This document shows positions 35,861 to 48,800 of a stretch of 64,000 nt of DNA, piece by piece. The notes beneath the pieces were generated by a model. That model was not told the DNA's origin. It did no database searches and was given only the letters and a program-made list of their open reading frames with translations. The first letter of the stretch is position 1. The number at the start of each line of letters is the position of its first letter. This DNA comes from Glandiceps talaboti (Eukaryota; Hemichordata; Enteropneusta; Spengelidae), in the NCBI RefSeq assembly GCF_964340395.1, contig NC_135561.1:23283486-23347485 (forward strand), given 5' to 3'. The position numbers and the translations under genes were made by a program.

Positions 35861-36126
35861 AAACCTTGATTATCATTAGAATTCTTCTTATTATATAATA
35901 TAATATCATTATTATTATAAATATCTATATCAGGGTAAAACTCAAGAAGCGTTACAAATAACGCATAACGGTGCAGGGTAGGCCCCTTTCCACTGAGGCC
36001 CTCATGCAACGTGTACACCGAATGATATTAAATAGTAATTTTGGACAGTTGTATCAAGCACCTCTCACTAAATATTCATCATAAGTGCATAGTTCTCCTT
36101 TCTCAACTACAAATAAAATAATTTTG
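35861..36126. other. single-copy flank of the satellite tract
   Basis: No feature recognised. The 27-bp array starts abruptly at its right end. Confidence 0.5.
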
Positions 36127-39100
36127 GTAAGCTAATACTGTTATCGTACGAGTGTAAGCTACTACTGTTATCGTACGAGTGTAAGCTACTACTAATATCG
36201 TACGAATGTAAGCTACTACTGTTATCGTACGAATGTAAGCTACTACTGTTATCGTACGAATGTAAGCTACTACTGTTATCGTACGAGTGTAAGCTAGTAC
36301 TGTTATCGTACGAATGTAAGCTACTACTGTTATCGTACGAGTGTAAGCTACTACTGTTATCGTATGAGTGTAAGCTACTACTGTTATCGTATGAGTGTAA
36401 TCTACTACTGTTATCGTATGATGGTAAGCTACTACTGTTATCGTATGAGTGTAAACTACTACTGTTATCGTATGAGTGTAAGCTACTACTGTTATCGTAT
36501 GAGTGTAAGCTACTACTGTTATCGTATGATGGTAAGCTACTACTGTTATCGTATGAGTGTAAACTACTACTGTTATCGTATGAGTGTAAGCTACTACTGT
36601 TATCGTATGAGTGTAAGCTACTACTGTTATCGTATGAGTGTAAGATACTACTGTTATCGTATGAGTGTAAGCTACTACTGTTATCGTATGAGTGTAAACT
36701 ACTACTGTTATCGTATGAGTGTAAGCTACTACTGTTATCGTATGAGTGTAAGCTACTACTGTTATCGTACGAGTGTAAGCTACTACTGTTATCGTATGAG
36801 AGTAAGCTACTGCTGTTATCATGAATGTAAGCTACTACTGTTATCGTACGAATGTAAGCTACTACTGTTATCGTACGAGTGTGAGCTACTACTGTTATCG
36901 TATGAGTATAAGCTATAGTTATGTTATCGTATGAGTGTAAGCTAGTTATGTTATCATACGAGTGTAAGCTACTACTGTTATCGTATGAGTGTAAGCTATT
37001 ACTGTTATCGTATGAGTGTAAGCTACTAATGTTATGATATGAGTGTAAGCGAGTAATGTTATCGTATGAGTGTAAGCTATTACTGTTATCGTATAAATAT
37101 AAGCTACTACTGTTATCGTATGGGAGTAAGCTACTGCTGTTATCGTATGAGTGTAGGCTACTACTGTTATCGTACGAGTGTAAGCTACTACTGTTACCAC
37201 ACAAGTGTAAGCTACTACTATTATCGTATGAGTGTACGCGAATAATGTTATCGTATGAGTGTACGCGAGTAATGTTATCGAATGAGTGTAAGCTATTACT
37301 GTTATCGTATGAGTCTAAACTACTACTGTTATCGTACGAGTGTCAGCTATTACTGTTATCGTATGAGTGTAAGCGAGTAATGTTATCGTATGAGTGTAAG
37401 CTACTACTATTATCGTATGAGTGTAAGCTACTGCTGTTATCGAATGAGTGTAAGCTACTGCTGTTATCGTACGAGTGTCAGCTACTACTGTTACCACACA
37501 AGTGTAAGCTACTACTATTATCGTATGAGTGTACGCGAGTAATGTTATCGTATGAGTGTAAGCTATTACTGTTATCGTATGAGTGTAAGCTACTACTGTT
37601 ATCGTATGAGTGTAAGCTACTACTGTTATCGTACGAGTGTAAGCTACTACTGTTATCGTACGAATGTAAGCTACTACTGTTATCGTACGAATGTAAGCTA
37701 CTACTGTTATCGTAGGAATGTAAGCTACTACTGTTATCGTACGAATGTAAGCTACTACTGTTATCGTACGAGTGTAAGCTACTACTGTTATCGTACGAGT
37801 GTAAGCTACTACTGTTATCGTATGAGTGTAATCTACTACTGTTATCGTACGAGTGTAAGCTACTACTGTTATCGTATGATGGTAAGCTACTACTGTTATC
37901 GTATGAGTGTAAACTACTACTGTTATCGTATGAGTGTAAGCTACTACTGTTATCGTATGAGTGTAAGCTACTACTGTTATCGTATGATGGTAAGCTACTA
38001 CTGTTATCGTATGAGTGTAAACTACTACTGTTATCGTATGAGTGTAAGCTACTACTGTTATCGTATGAGTGTAAACTACTACTGTTATCGTATGAGTGTA
38101 AGCTACTACTGTTATCGTATGAGTGTAAGCTACTACTGTTATCGTATGAGTGTAAACTACTACTGTTATCGTATGAGTGTAAGCTACTACTGTTATCGTA
38201 TGAGTGTAAGCTACTACTGTTATCGTACGAGTGTAAGCTACTACTGTTATCGTATGAGAGTAAGCTACTGCTGTTATCATGAATGTAAGCTACTACTGTT
38301 ATCGTACGAATGTAAGGTACTACTGTTATCGTACGAGTGTGAGCTACTACTGTTATCGTATGAGTATAAGCTAGTTATGTTATCGTATGAGTGTAAGCTA
38401 GTTATGTTATCATACGAGTGTAAGCTACTACTGTTATCGTATGAGTGTAAGCTATTACTGTTATCGTATGAGTGTAAGCTACTAATGTTATGATATGAGT
38501 GTAAGCGAGTAATGTTATCGTATGAGTGTAAGCTATTACTGTTATCGTATAAATATAAGCTACTACTGTTATCGTATGGGAGTAAGCTACTGCTGTTATC
38601 GTATGAGTGTAGGCTACTACTGTTATCGTACGAGTGTAAGCTACTACTGTTACCACACAAGTGTAAGCTACTACTATTATCGTATGAGTGTACGCGAATA
38701 ATGTTATCGTATGAGTGTACGCGAGTAATGTTATCGTATGAGTGTAAGCTATTACTGTTATCGTATGAGTCTAAACTACTACTGTTATCGTACGAGTGTC
38801 AGCTATTACTGTTGTCTTTTGAGTGTAAGCGAGTAATGTTATCGTATGAGTGTAAGCTACTACTGTTATCGTATGAGTGTAAGCTACTGCTGTTATCGAA
38901 TGAGTGTAAGCTACTGCTGTTATCGTACGAGTGTCAGCTACTACTGTTACCACACAAGTGTAAGCTACTACTATTATCGTATGAGTGTACGCGAATAATG
39001 TTATCGTATGAGTGTAAGCTACTACTGTTATCGTATGAGTGTAAGCTACTACTGTTATCGTACGAGTATAAGCTACTACTGTTATCGTACGAATGTAAGC

Positions 39101-42100
39101 TACTACTGTTATCGTACGAATGTAAGCTACTACTGTTATCGTACGAATGTAAGCTACTACTGTTATCGTACGAATGTAAGCTACTACTGTTATCGTACGA
39201 GTGTAAGCTACTACTGTTATCGTACGAGTGTAAGCTACTACTGTTATCGTATGAGTGTAATCTACTACTGTTATCGTATGAGTGTAATCTACTACTGTTA
39301 TCGTACGAGTGTAAGCTACTACTGTTATCGTACGAGTGTAAGCTACTACTGTTATCGTATGAGTGTAATCTACTACTGTTATCGTATGAGTGTAATCTAC
39401 TACTGTTATCGTACGAGTGTGAGCTACTACTGTTATCGTACGAATGTAAGCTACTACTGTTATCGTACGAGTGTAAGCTACTACTGTTATCGTACGAGTG
39501 TAAGCTACTACTGTTATCGTATGAGTGTAATCTACTACTGTTATCGTACGAGTGTAAGCTACTACTGTTATCATATGAGTGTAAGCTACTACTGTTATCG
39601 TATGACCGTAAGCTATTACTGTTATCGTACGAGTGTAAGCTACTACTGTTATCGTATGAGTGTAAGCTACTACTGTTATCGTACGAATGTAAGCTACTAC
39701 TGTTATCGTACGAATGTAAGCTACTGCTGTTATCGTACGAATGTAAGCTACTACTGTTATCGTACGAATGTAAGCTACTACTGTTATCGTACGAATGTAA
39801 GCTACTACTGTTATCGTACGAGTGTAAGCTACTACTGTTACCGTACGAGTGTAAGCTACTACTGTTATCGTATGAGTGTAAGCTACTACTGTTATCGTAC
39901 GAGTGTAAGCTACTACTGTTATCATATGAGTGTAAGCTACTACTGTTATCGTATGATGGTAAGCTACTACTGTTATCGTATGAGTGTAAACTACTACTGT
40001 TATCGTATGAGTGTAAGCTACTACTGTTATCGTATGAGTGTAAGCTACTACTGTTATCGTATGAGTGTAAGCTACTACTGTTATCGTATCAGTGTAAGCT
40101 ACTACTGTTATCGTATGAGTGTAAACTACTACTGTTATCGTATGAGTGTAAGCTACTACTGTTATCGTATGAGTGTAAGCTACTACTGTTATCGTACGAG
40201 TGTAAGCTACTACTGTTATCGTATGAGAGTAAGCTACTGCTGTTATCATGAATGTAAGCTACTACTGTTATCGTACGAATGTAAGCTACTACTGTTATCG
40301 TACGAGTGTGAGCTACTACTGTTATCGTATGAGTATAAGCTACTACTGTTATCGTATGAGTGAAAGCTATTACTGTTATCGTATGAGTGTAAGCTACTAA
40401 TGTTATGATATGAGTGTAAGCGAGTAATGTTATCGTATGAGTGTAAGCTATTACTGTTATCGTATAAATATAAGCTACTACTGTTATCGTATGGGAGTAA
40501 GCTACTGCTGTTATCGTATGAGTGTAGGCTACTACTGTTATCGTACGAGTGTAAGCTACTACTGTTACCACACAAGTGTAAGCTACTACTATTATCGTAT
40601 GAGTGTACGCGAATAATGTTATCGTATGAGTGTACGCGAGTAATGTTATCGTATGAGTGTAAGCTATTACTGTTATCGTATGAGTCTAAACTACTACTGT
40701 TATCGTACGAGTGTCAGCTATTACTGTTATCGTGTGAGTGTAAGCGAGTAATGTTATCGTATGAGTGTAAGCTACTACTGTTATCGTATGAGTGTAAGCT
40801 ACTGCTGTTATCGAATGAGTGTAAGCTACTGCTGTTATCGTACGAGTGTCAGCTACTACTGTTACCACACAAGTGTAAGCTACTACTATTATCGTATGAG
40901 TGTACGCGAATAATGTTATCGTATGAGTGTAAGCTATTACTGTTATCGTATGAGTGTAAGCTACTACTGTTATCGTATGAGTGTAAGCTACTACTGTTAT
41001 CGTATGAGTGTAATCTACTACTGTTATCGTATGAGTATAAGCTAGTTATATTATCATATGAGTGTACGCTAGTAATGTTATCATATGAGTGTAAGCTACT
41101 ACTGTTATCGTATGATTGTAAGCTAGTTATGTTATCATATGAGTGTAAGCTAGTAATGTTATCATATGAGTGTAAGCTACTACTGTTATCGTATGACTGT
41201 AAGATACTACTCTTATCGTATGAGTGTAAGCTAGTAATGTTATCATATGAGTGTAAGCTAGTAATGTTATCGTATGAGTGTAAGCTACTACTGTTATCGT
41301 ATGAGTGTAAGCTACTACTGTTATCGTATGAGTGTAAGCTAGTTATGTTATCATACGAGTGTAAGCTAGTAATGTTATCGTATGAGTGTAAGCTAGTTAT
41401 ATTATCATATGAGTGTACGCTAGTAATGTTATCATATGAGTGTAAGCTACTACTGTTATCGTATGAGTGTAAGCTACTACTGTTATCGTATGACTGTAAT
41501 CTACTACTGTTATCGTATGAGTATAAGCTAGTTATATTATCATATGAGCACGCTAGTAATGTTATCATATGAGTGTAAGCTACTACTGTTATCGTATGAC
41601 TGTAAGCTACTACTGTTATCGTATGAGTGTAAGCTACTACTGTTATCGTACGAGTGTAAGCTAGTACTGTTATCGTATGAGTGTAAGCTACTACTGTTAT
41701 CGTACGAGTGTAAGCTACTACTGTTATCGTATGAGTGTAAGCTACTACTGTTATCGTATGAGTGTAAGCTACTACTGTTATCGTATGACTGTAAGCTATT
41801 ACTGTTATCGTATGAGTTTAAGCTATTACTGTTATCGTACGAATGTAAGCTACTACTGTTATCGTATGAGTGTCAGCTATTACTGTTATCGTTTGAGTTT
41901 AAGCTAGTACTGTTATCGTATGAGTGTAAGCTAATACTGTTATCGTATGAGTGTAAGCTACTACTGTTATCATACGAGTGTAAGCTACTACTGTTATCGT
42001 ATGAGTGTAAGCTAATACTGTTATCGTATGAGTGTAAGCTACTACTGTCATCGTATGAGTGTAAGCTACTACTGTTATACGAGTGTAAGCTATTACTGTT

Positions 42101-43481
42101 ATCGTATGAGTGTAAGCTATTACTGTTATCGTATGAGTGTAAGCTACTACTGTTATCGTACGAGTGTAAGCTATTACTGTTATACGAGTGTAAGCTATTA
42201 CTGTTATCGTATGAGTGTAAGCTACTACTGTTATCGTACGAGTGTAAGCTACTACTGTTATACGAGTGTAAGCTATTACTGTTATCGTATGAGTGTAAGC
42301 TACTACTGTTATCATACGAGTGTAAGCTACTACTGTCATCGTATGAGTGTAAGCTATTACTGTTATCGTATGAGGGTAGGCTACTACTGTTATCTTACGA
42401 GTGTCAGCTACTACTGTTATCGAATGAGTGTAAGCTACTACTGTTATCATATGAATATAAGCTAGTAATGTTATCGTATGAGTGTAAGCTAGTAATGTTA
42501 TCGTATGAGTGTAAGCTACTACTCTTATCGTATGAGTGTAAGCTACTACTGTTATCGTATGAGTGCAAGCTGTTACTGTTATCGTATGAGTGTAAGCTAC
42601 TACTGTTATCGAATGAGTGTAAGCTACTACTGTGATTGTATGAATATAAGCTAGTAATGTTATCGTATGAGTGTAAGCTAGTAATGTTATCGTATGAGTG
42701 TAAGCTAATACTGTTATCGTATGAGTGTAAGCTAGTAATGTTATCGAATGAGTGTAAGCTACTACAGTTATCGTATGAGTGTAAGTTACTGCTGTTATCA
42801 TATGAGTGTAAGCTACTGCTGTTATCGTATGAGTGTAAGCTACTACTGTTATCGTATGAGTGTAAGCTACTATTGTTATCGTATGAGTGTAAGCTACTAC
42901 TGTTATCGTATGAGTGTAAGCTAGTAATGTTATCATATGAGTGTGAGCTACTACTGTTATCGTATGAGTGTAAGCTACTACTGTTATCGTATGAGTGTAA
43001 GCTACTGCTGTTATCGTATGAGTGTAATCTACAACTGTTATCGTATGAGTGTAAGCTACTGCTGTTATCATGAGTGTAAGCTACTACTGTTATCGTATGA
43101 GTGTAAGCTACTACTGTTATCGGATGAGTGTAAGCTACTACTGTTATCGTATGAGTGTAAGCTACTACTGTTATCGGATGAGTGTAAGCTAGTAATGTTA
43201 TCATATGAGTGTAAGCTAGTAGTGTTATCGTATGAGTGTCGGCTAGTTATGTTATCGTATGAGTGTCGGCTAGTTATGCCATCGTATGAGGGTAGGTTAG
43301 TGTTATTGCACGAGGGTACATGGTAGGTTAGTACTGTTATCATACAACTGTAAGCTAGTCCTGTTATTATACGAAGGTAGGCTAGTACGGTATGTACAAG
43401 GGTAGGCTAACTTTATCGTATGAGTGCAGGCTAGTTATGTTATCGTACGAGGGTAGGCTAGTAGTGTTATAGTATGAGGGT
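36127..43481. repeat. 27-bp minisatellite, about 270 copies, with higher-order repeat
   Basis: Unit core GTAAGCTACTACTGTTATCG followed by TATGAGT. The rare variant TTACCACACAAGTG marks positions 37194, 37491, 38650, 38947, 40565 and 40862: pairs 297 bp apart (11 units) that recur after 1456 bp and then after 1915 bp. So blocks of about 54 and 71 units were copied as wholes. The end (43300-43480) is degenerate, with GGTAGGCTAGT units. Being nine codons long, the unit leaves up to three frames open on each strand (SVSYYCYRM-, ECKLLLLSY-, SSSLHSYDN- and THTITVVAY-type repeats); the changes between units are mostly non-synonymous, so I do not call genes. Confidence 0.98.
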
Positions 43482-43512
43482 AAGTCGGTACGATAAAATA
43501 AAGTACCGACTT
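43482..43512. repeat. junction palindrome between 27-bp and 36-bp arrays
   Basis: AAGTCGGTAC (43482-43491) and GTACCGACTT (43503-43512) are exact inverted copies around an 11-bp spacer GATAAAATAAA. The left arm plus spacer contains TACGATAAAATAAAGTAC, which differs by one base from TACGATAAAATACAGTAC in the 20-bp family that begins 2.3 kb further on. Confidence 0.9.
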
Positions 43513-45662
43513 AGAAGTACACCATATAATTCAGTCAAGTACCGACTATATAGAAGTACACCATATAATTCAGTCAAATACCGACTTAGAAGTACGCTAT
43601 ATAATTCAGTCAAGTATCGACTTAGAAGTACACCATATAATTCAGTCAAGTACCGACTTAGAAGTACATCATATAATTCAGTCAAGTACCGACTTAGAAG
43701 TACGCTATATAATTCAGTCAAGTACCGACTTAGAAGTACACCATATAATTCAGTCAAGTACCGACTTAGAAGTACATCATATAATTTAGTCAAGTACCGA
43801 CTTAGAAGTACACCATATAATTCAGTCAAGTACCGACTTAAAAGTACACCATATAATTCAGTCAAGTACCGACTTAGAAGTACACCATATAATTCAGTCA
43901 AGTACCGACTTAGAAGTACATCATATAATTCAGTCAAGTACCGACTTAGAAGTACACCATATAATTCAGTCAAGTACCGACTTAGAAGTACACCATATAA
44001 TTCAGTCAAGTATCGACTTAGAAGTACACCATATAATTCAGTCAAGTACCGACTTAGAAGTACATCATATAATTCAGTCAAGTACCGACTTAGAAGTACA
44101 CCATATAATTCAGTCAAGTACCGACTTAGAAGTACACCATATAATTCAGTCATGTACCGACTTAGAAGTACACCATATAATTCAGTCAAGTACCGACTTA
44201 GAAGTACATCATATAATTCAGTCAAGTACCGACTTAGAAGTACACCATATAATTCAGTCAAGTACCGACTTAGAAGTACATCATATAATTCAGTCAAGTA
44301 CCGACTTAGAAGTACATCATATAATTTAGTCAAGTACCGACTTAGAAGTACACCATATAATTTAGTCAAGTACCGACTTAGAAGTACACCATATAATTCA
44401 GTCAAGTACCGACTTAGAAGTACATCATATAATTTAGTCAAGTACCGACTTAGAAGTACACCATATAATTCAGTCAAGTACCGACTTAGAAGTACACCAT
44501 ATAATTCAGTCAAGTACCGACTTAGAAGTACATCATATAATTCAGTCAAGTACCGACTTAGAAGTACACCATATAATTCAGTCAAGTACCGACTTAGAAG
44601 TACACCATATAATTCAGTCAAGTACCGACTTAGAAGTACACCATATAATTCAGTCAAGTACCGACTTAGAAGTACACCATATAATTCAGTCAAGTACCGA
44701 CTTAGTAGTACATCATATAATTCAGTCAAGTACCGACTTAGAAGTACACCATATAATTCAGTCAAGTACCGACTTAGAAGTACACCATATAATTCAGTCA
44801 AGTACCGACTTAGAAGTACATCATATAATTTAGTCAAGTACCGACTTAGAAGTACACCATATAATTCAGTCAAGTACCGACTTAAAAGTACACCATATAA
44901 TTCAGTCAAGTACCGACTTAGAAGTACATCATATAATTCAGTCAAGTACCGACTTAGAAGTACACCATATAATTCAGTCAAGTACCGACTTAGAAGTACA
45001 GCATATAATTCAGTCAAGTACCGACTTAGAAGTACACCATATAATTCAGTCAAGTACCGACTTAGAAGTACACCATATAATTCAGTCAAATGCCGACTTA
45101 GAAGTACACCATATAATTCAGTCAAGTACCGACTTAGAAGTACACCATATAATTCAGTCAAGTACCGACTTAGAAGTACACCATATAATTCAGTCAAGTA
45201 CCGACTTAGAAGTACATCATATAATTCAGTCAAGTACCGACTTAAAAGTACATCATATAATTCAGTCAAGTACCGACTTAGAAGTACATCATATAATTCA
45301 GTCAAGTACCGACTTAGAAGTACACCATATAATTCAGTCAAGTACCGACTTAGAAGTACACCATATAATTCAGTCAAGTACCGACTTAGAAGTACACCAT
45401 ATAATTCAGTCAAGTACCGACTTAGAAGTACATCATATAATTCAGTCAAGTACCGACTTAGAAGTACACCATATTATTCAGTCAAGTACCGACTTAAAAG
45501 TACATCATATAATTCAGTCAAGTATCGACTTAGAAGTACACCATATAATTCAGTCAAGTACCGACTTAGTAGTACATCATATAACTCAGTCAAGTACCGA
45601 CTTAGAAGTACACCAAATAATTCAGTCAAGTACCAACTTAGAAGTACACCATATTATTCAGG
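43503..45662. repeat. 36-bp minisatellite, about 60 copies
   Basis: Unit core AATTCAGTCAAGTACCGACT followed by TAGAAGTACACCATAT. Main variants are ACACC/ACATC, TTCAGT/TTTAGT and TAGAAG/TAAAAG. With twelve codons per unit, the plus strand is open for 747 codons (KYRLRSTPYNSV repeat) and the minus strand for 660 (LTELYGVLLSRY repeat). Recurrent changes are P/S, S/L and R/K in one frame and G/D in the other, so neither frame shows protein-level constraint. Confidence 0.98.
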
Positions 45663-45821
45663 TAAGTCTTTCACATACTTGGTAGTTACAAAAAGTAACT
45701 CTCGTACGATAACATAACTAGCCTTTACTCGTACGATAACACTTCTAACCTACACTCGTACGATAACACTGCTAACCTACACTCGTATGTTTATTGTTAT
45801 CGCTCGGTAATTACCTAGTCG
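45663..45821. repeat. inverted 27-bp units and junction to the 20-bp array
   Basis: From 45699 to 45789 there are three to four units reading CTCGTACGATAAC followed by CTAACCTACA- or CTAGCCTTTA-type sequence. That is the reverse complement of the degenerate GGTAGGCTAGT...GTTATCGTACGAG units at 43400-43470. Thus the 36-bp array is flanked by the same family in opposite orientations. Confidence 0.88.
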
Positions 45822-48800
45822 ATACGATAAAATACAGTACAATACGGTAAAATACAGTACAATAAGGTAAAATACAGTACAATAAGGTACAATACAGTAC
45901 AATACGGTAAAATACAGTACAATACGATAAAATACAGTACAATACGATAAAATGCAGTACAATACGACAAAATACAATATAATAAGGTAAAATTCAGTAA
46001 AATACGATAAAATACAGTACAATACGATAAAACACAGTACAATACGATAAAATACAGTACAATACGATAAAATACAGAACAATAAGGTAAAATACAGTAC
46101 AATACGATAACATACAGTACAATAAGGTAAAATAAAGTACAATAAGGTAAAATACACTACAATACGATAAAGTACAGTACAATAAGGTAAAATACAGTAC
46201 AATACGATAAAATACAGTACAATAAGGTAAAATACAGTACAAAACGATAAAATGCAGTACAATACGATAAAATACAGTACAATAGGGTAAAATACAGTAC
46301 AATAAGGTAAAATACAGTACAATACGATAAAATACAGTACAATAAGGTAGAATACAGTACAATAAGGTAAAATACAGTACAATAAGGTAAAATACAGTAC
46401 AATACGATAAAATACAGTACAATAAGGTAAAATACAGTACAATAAGGTTAAAATACAGTACAATACGATAAAATACAGTACAATAAGGTAAAATACAGTA
46501 CAATACGATAAAATACAGTACAATAAGGTAGAATACAGTACAATAAGGTAAAATACAGTACAATAAGGTAAAATACAGTACAATAAGGTAAAATACAGTA
46601 CAATACGATAAAATACAGTACAATAGGGTAAAATACAGTACAATAAGTTAAAATACAGTACAATACGATAAAATACTGTAGAAAACGGTAAAATACTCTA
46701 CAATACGATAAAATACAGTACAATAAAGTAAAATACAGTACAATACGATAACATACAGTATAATAAGTTAAAATAAAGTACAATAAGGTAAAATACAGTA
46801 CAATAAGGTAAAATACAGTACAATATGATAAAATACAGTACAATAAGATAAAATACAGTACAATAAGGTAAAATACAGTACAATACGATAAAATACAGTA
46901 CAATAAGGTAAAATACAGTTCAAAACGATAACATACAGTACAATACGATAAAATACAGTACAATAGGGTAAAATACAGTACAATAAGGTAAAATACAGTA
47001 CAATACGATAAAATACAGTACAATACGATAAAATGCAGTACAAAACGATAAAATACAGTACAATAAGGTAAAATACAGTACAATAAGGTAAAATACAGTA
47101 CAATACGATAAAATACAGTACAATAAGGTAGAATACAGTACAATAAGGTAAAATACAGTACAATAAGGTAAAATACAGTACAATAAGGTAAAATACAGTA
47201 CAATACGATAAAATACAGTACAATAAGGTAGAATACAGTACAATAAGGTAAAATACAGTACAATACGATATAATACAGTACAATAGGGTAAAATACAGTA
47301 CAATACGATAAAATACAGTACAATAAGGTAGAATACAGTACAATAAGGTAAAATACAGTACTATACGATAAAATACAGTACAATAGGGTAAAATACAGTA
47401 CAATAAGGTAAAATACAGTACAATACGATAAAATACAGTACAATACGATAAAATACAGTACAATAGGGTAAAATACAGTACAATAAGGTAAAATACAGTA
47501 CAATACGATAAAATACTGTACAATACGGTAAAATACACTACAATACGATAAAATACAGTACAATAAAGTAAAATACAGTACAATACGATAACATACAGTA
47601 TAATAAGTTAAAATAAAGTACAATAAGGTAAAATACAGTACAATAAGGTAAAATACAGTACAATATGATAAAATACAGTACAATAAGGTAAAAAACAGTA
47701 CAATAAGGTAAAATACAGTACAATACGATAAAATACAGTACAATAAGGTAAAATACAGTTCAAAACGATAACATACATTACAATACGATAAAATACAGTA
47801 CAATAGGGTACAATACAGTACAATAAGGTAAAATACAGTACAATAAGATAAAATACAGTACAATACGATAAAATGCAGTACAAAACGATAAAATACAGTA
47901 CAATAAGGTAAAATACAGTATAATAAGGTAAAATTCAGTAAAATACGATAAAATACAATACAATACGATAAAATACAGTACAATACGATAAAATACAGTA
48001 CAATACGATAGCATACAGTACAATAAGGTAAAATACAGTACAATACGATAAAATACAGTATAATAAGGAAAAATACAGTACAAAACGATAAAAAACAGTA
48101 CAATAGGGTAAAATACAGTACAATAAGTTAAATACAGTACAATAAGGTAAAATACAGTACAATACGATAAAATACAGTACAATGGGGTAAAATACAGTAC
48201 AATAAGGTAAAATACAGTACAATACGATAAAATACAGTACAATACGATAAAATGCAGTACAATACGATAAAATACAGTACAATAAGGTAAAATACAGTAC
48301 AATAAGGTAAAATTCAGTAAAATACGATAAAATACAGTACAATACGATAAAATACAGTACAATACGATAACATACAGTACAATAAGGTAAAATACAGTTT
48401 AAAACGATAACATACATTACAATACGATAAAATACAGTACAATAGGGTAAAATACAGTACAATAAGGTAAAATACAGTACAATACGATAAAATACAGTAC
48501 AATACGATAAAATGCAGTACAAAACGATAAAATACAGTACAATAAGGTAAAATACAGTACAATAAGGTAAAATTCAGTAAAATACGATAAAAAACAATAC
48601 AATACGATAAAATACAGTACAATACGATAACATACAGTACAATACGATAACATACAGTACAATAAGGTAAAATACACTACAATACGATAAAATACAGTAC
48701 AATAAGGTAAAATACAGTACAATACGATAAAATACAGTACAATAAGGTAAAATACAGTACAAAACGATAAAAAACAATACAAAACGATAAAATACAGTAC

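Noticed and set aside
36103-43343. Many long frames on both strands (Tyr/Cys-, Leu/Ser- and Thr/Val-rich nine-residue repeats) that look like repetitive proteins
   Set aside because: They are translations of a stop-free 27-bp unit in several frames at once. Changes between units are not biased to synonymous positions and no non-repeat domain is attached.
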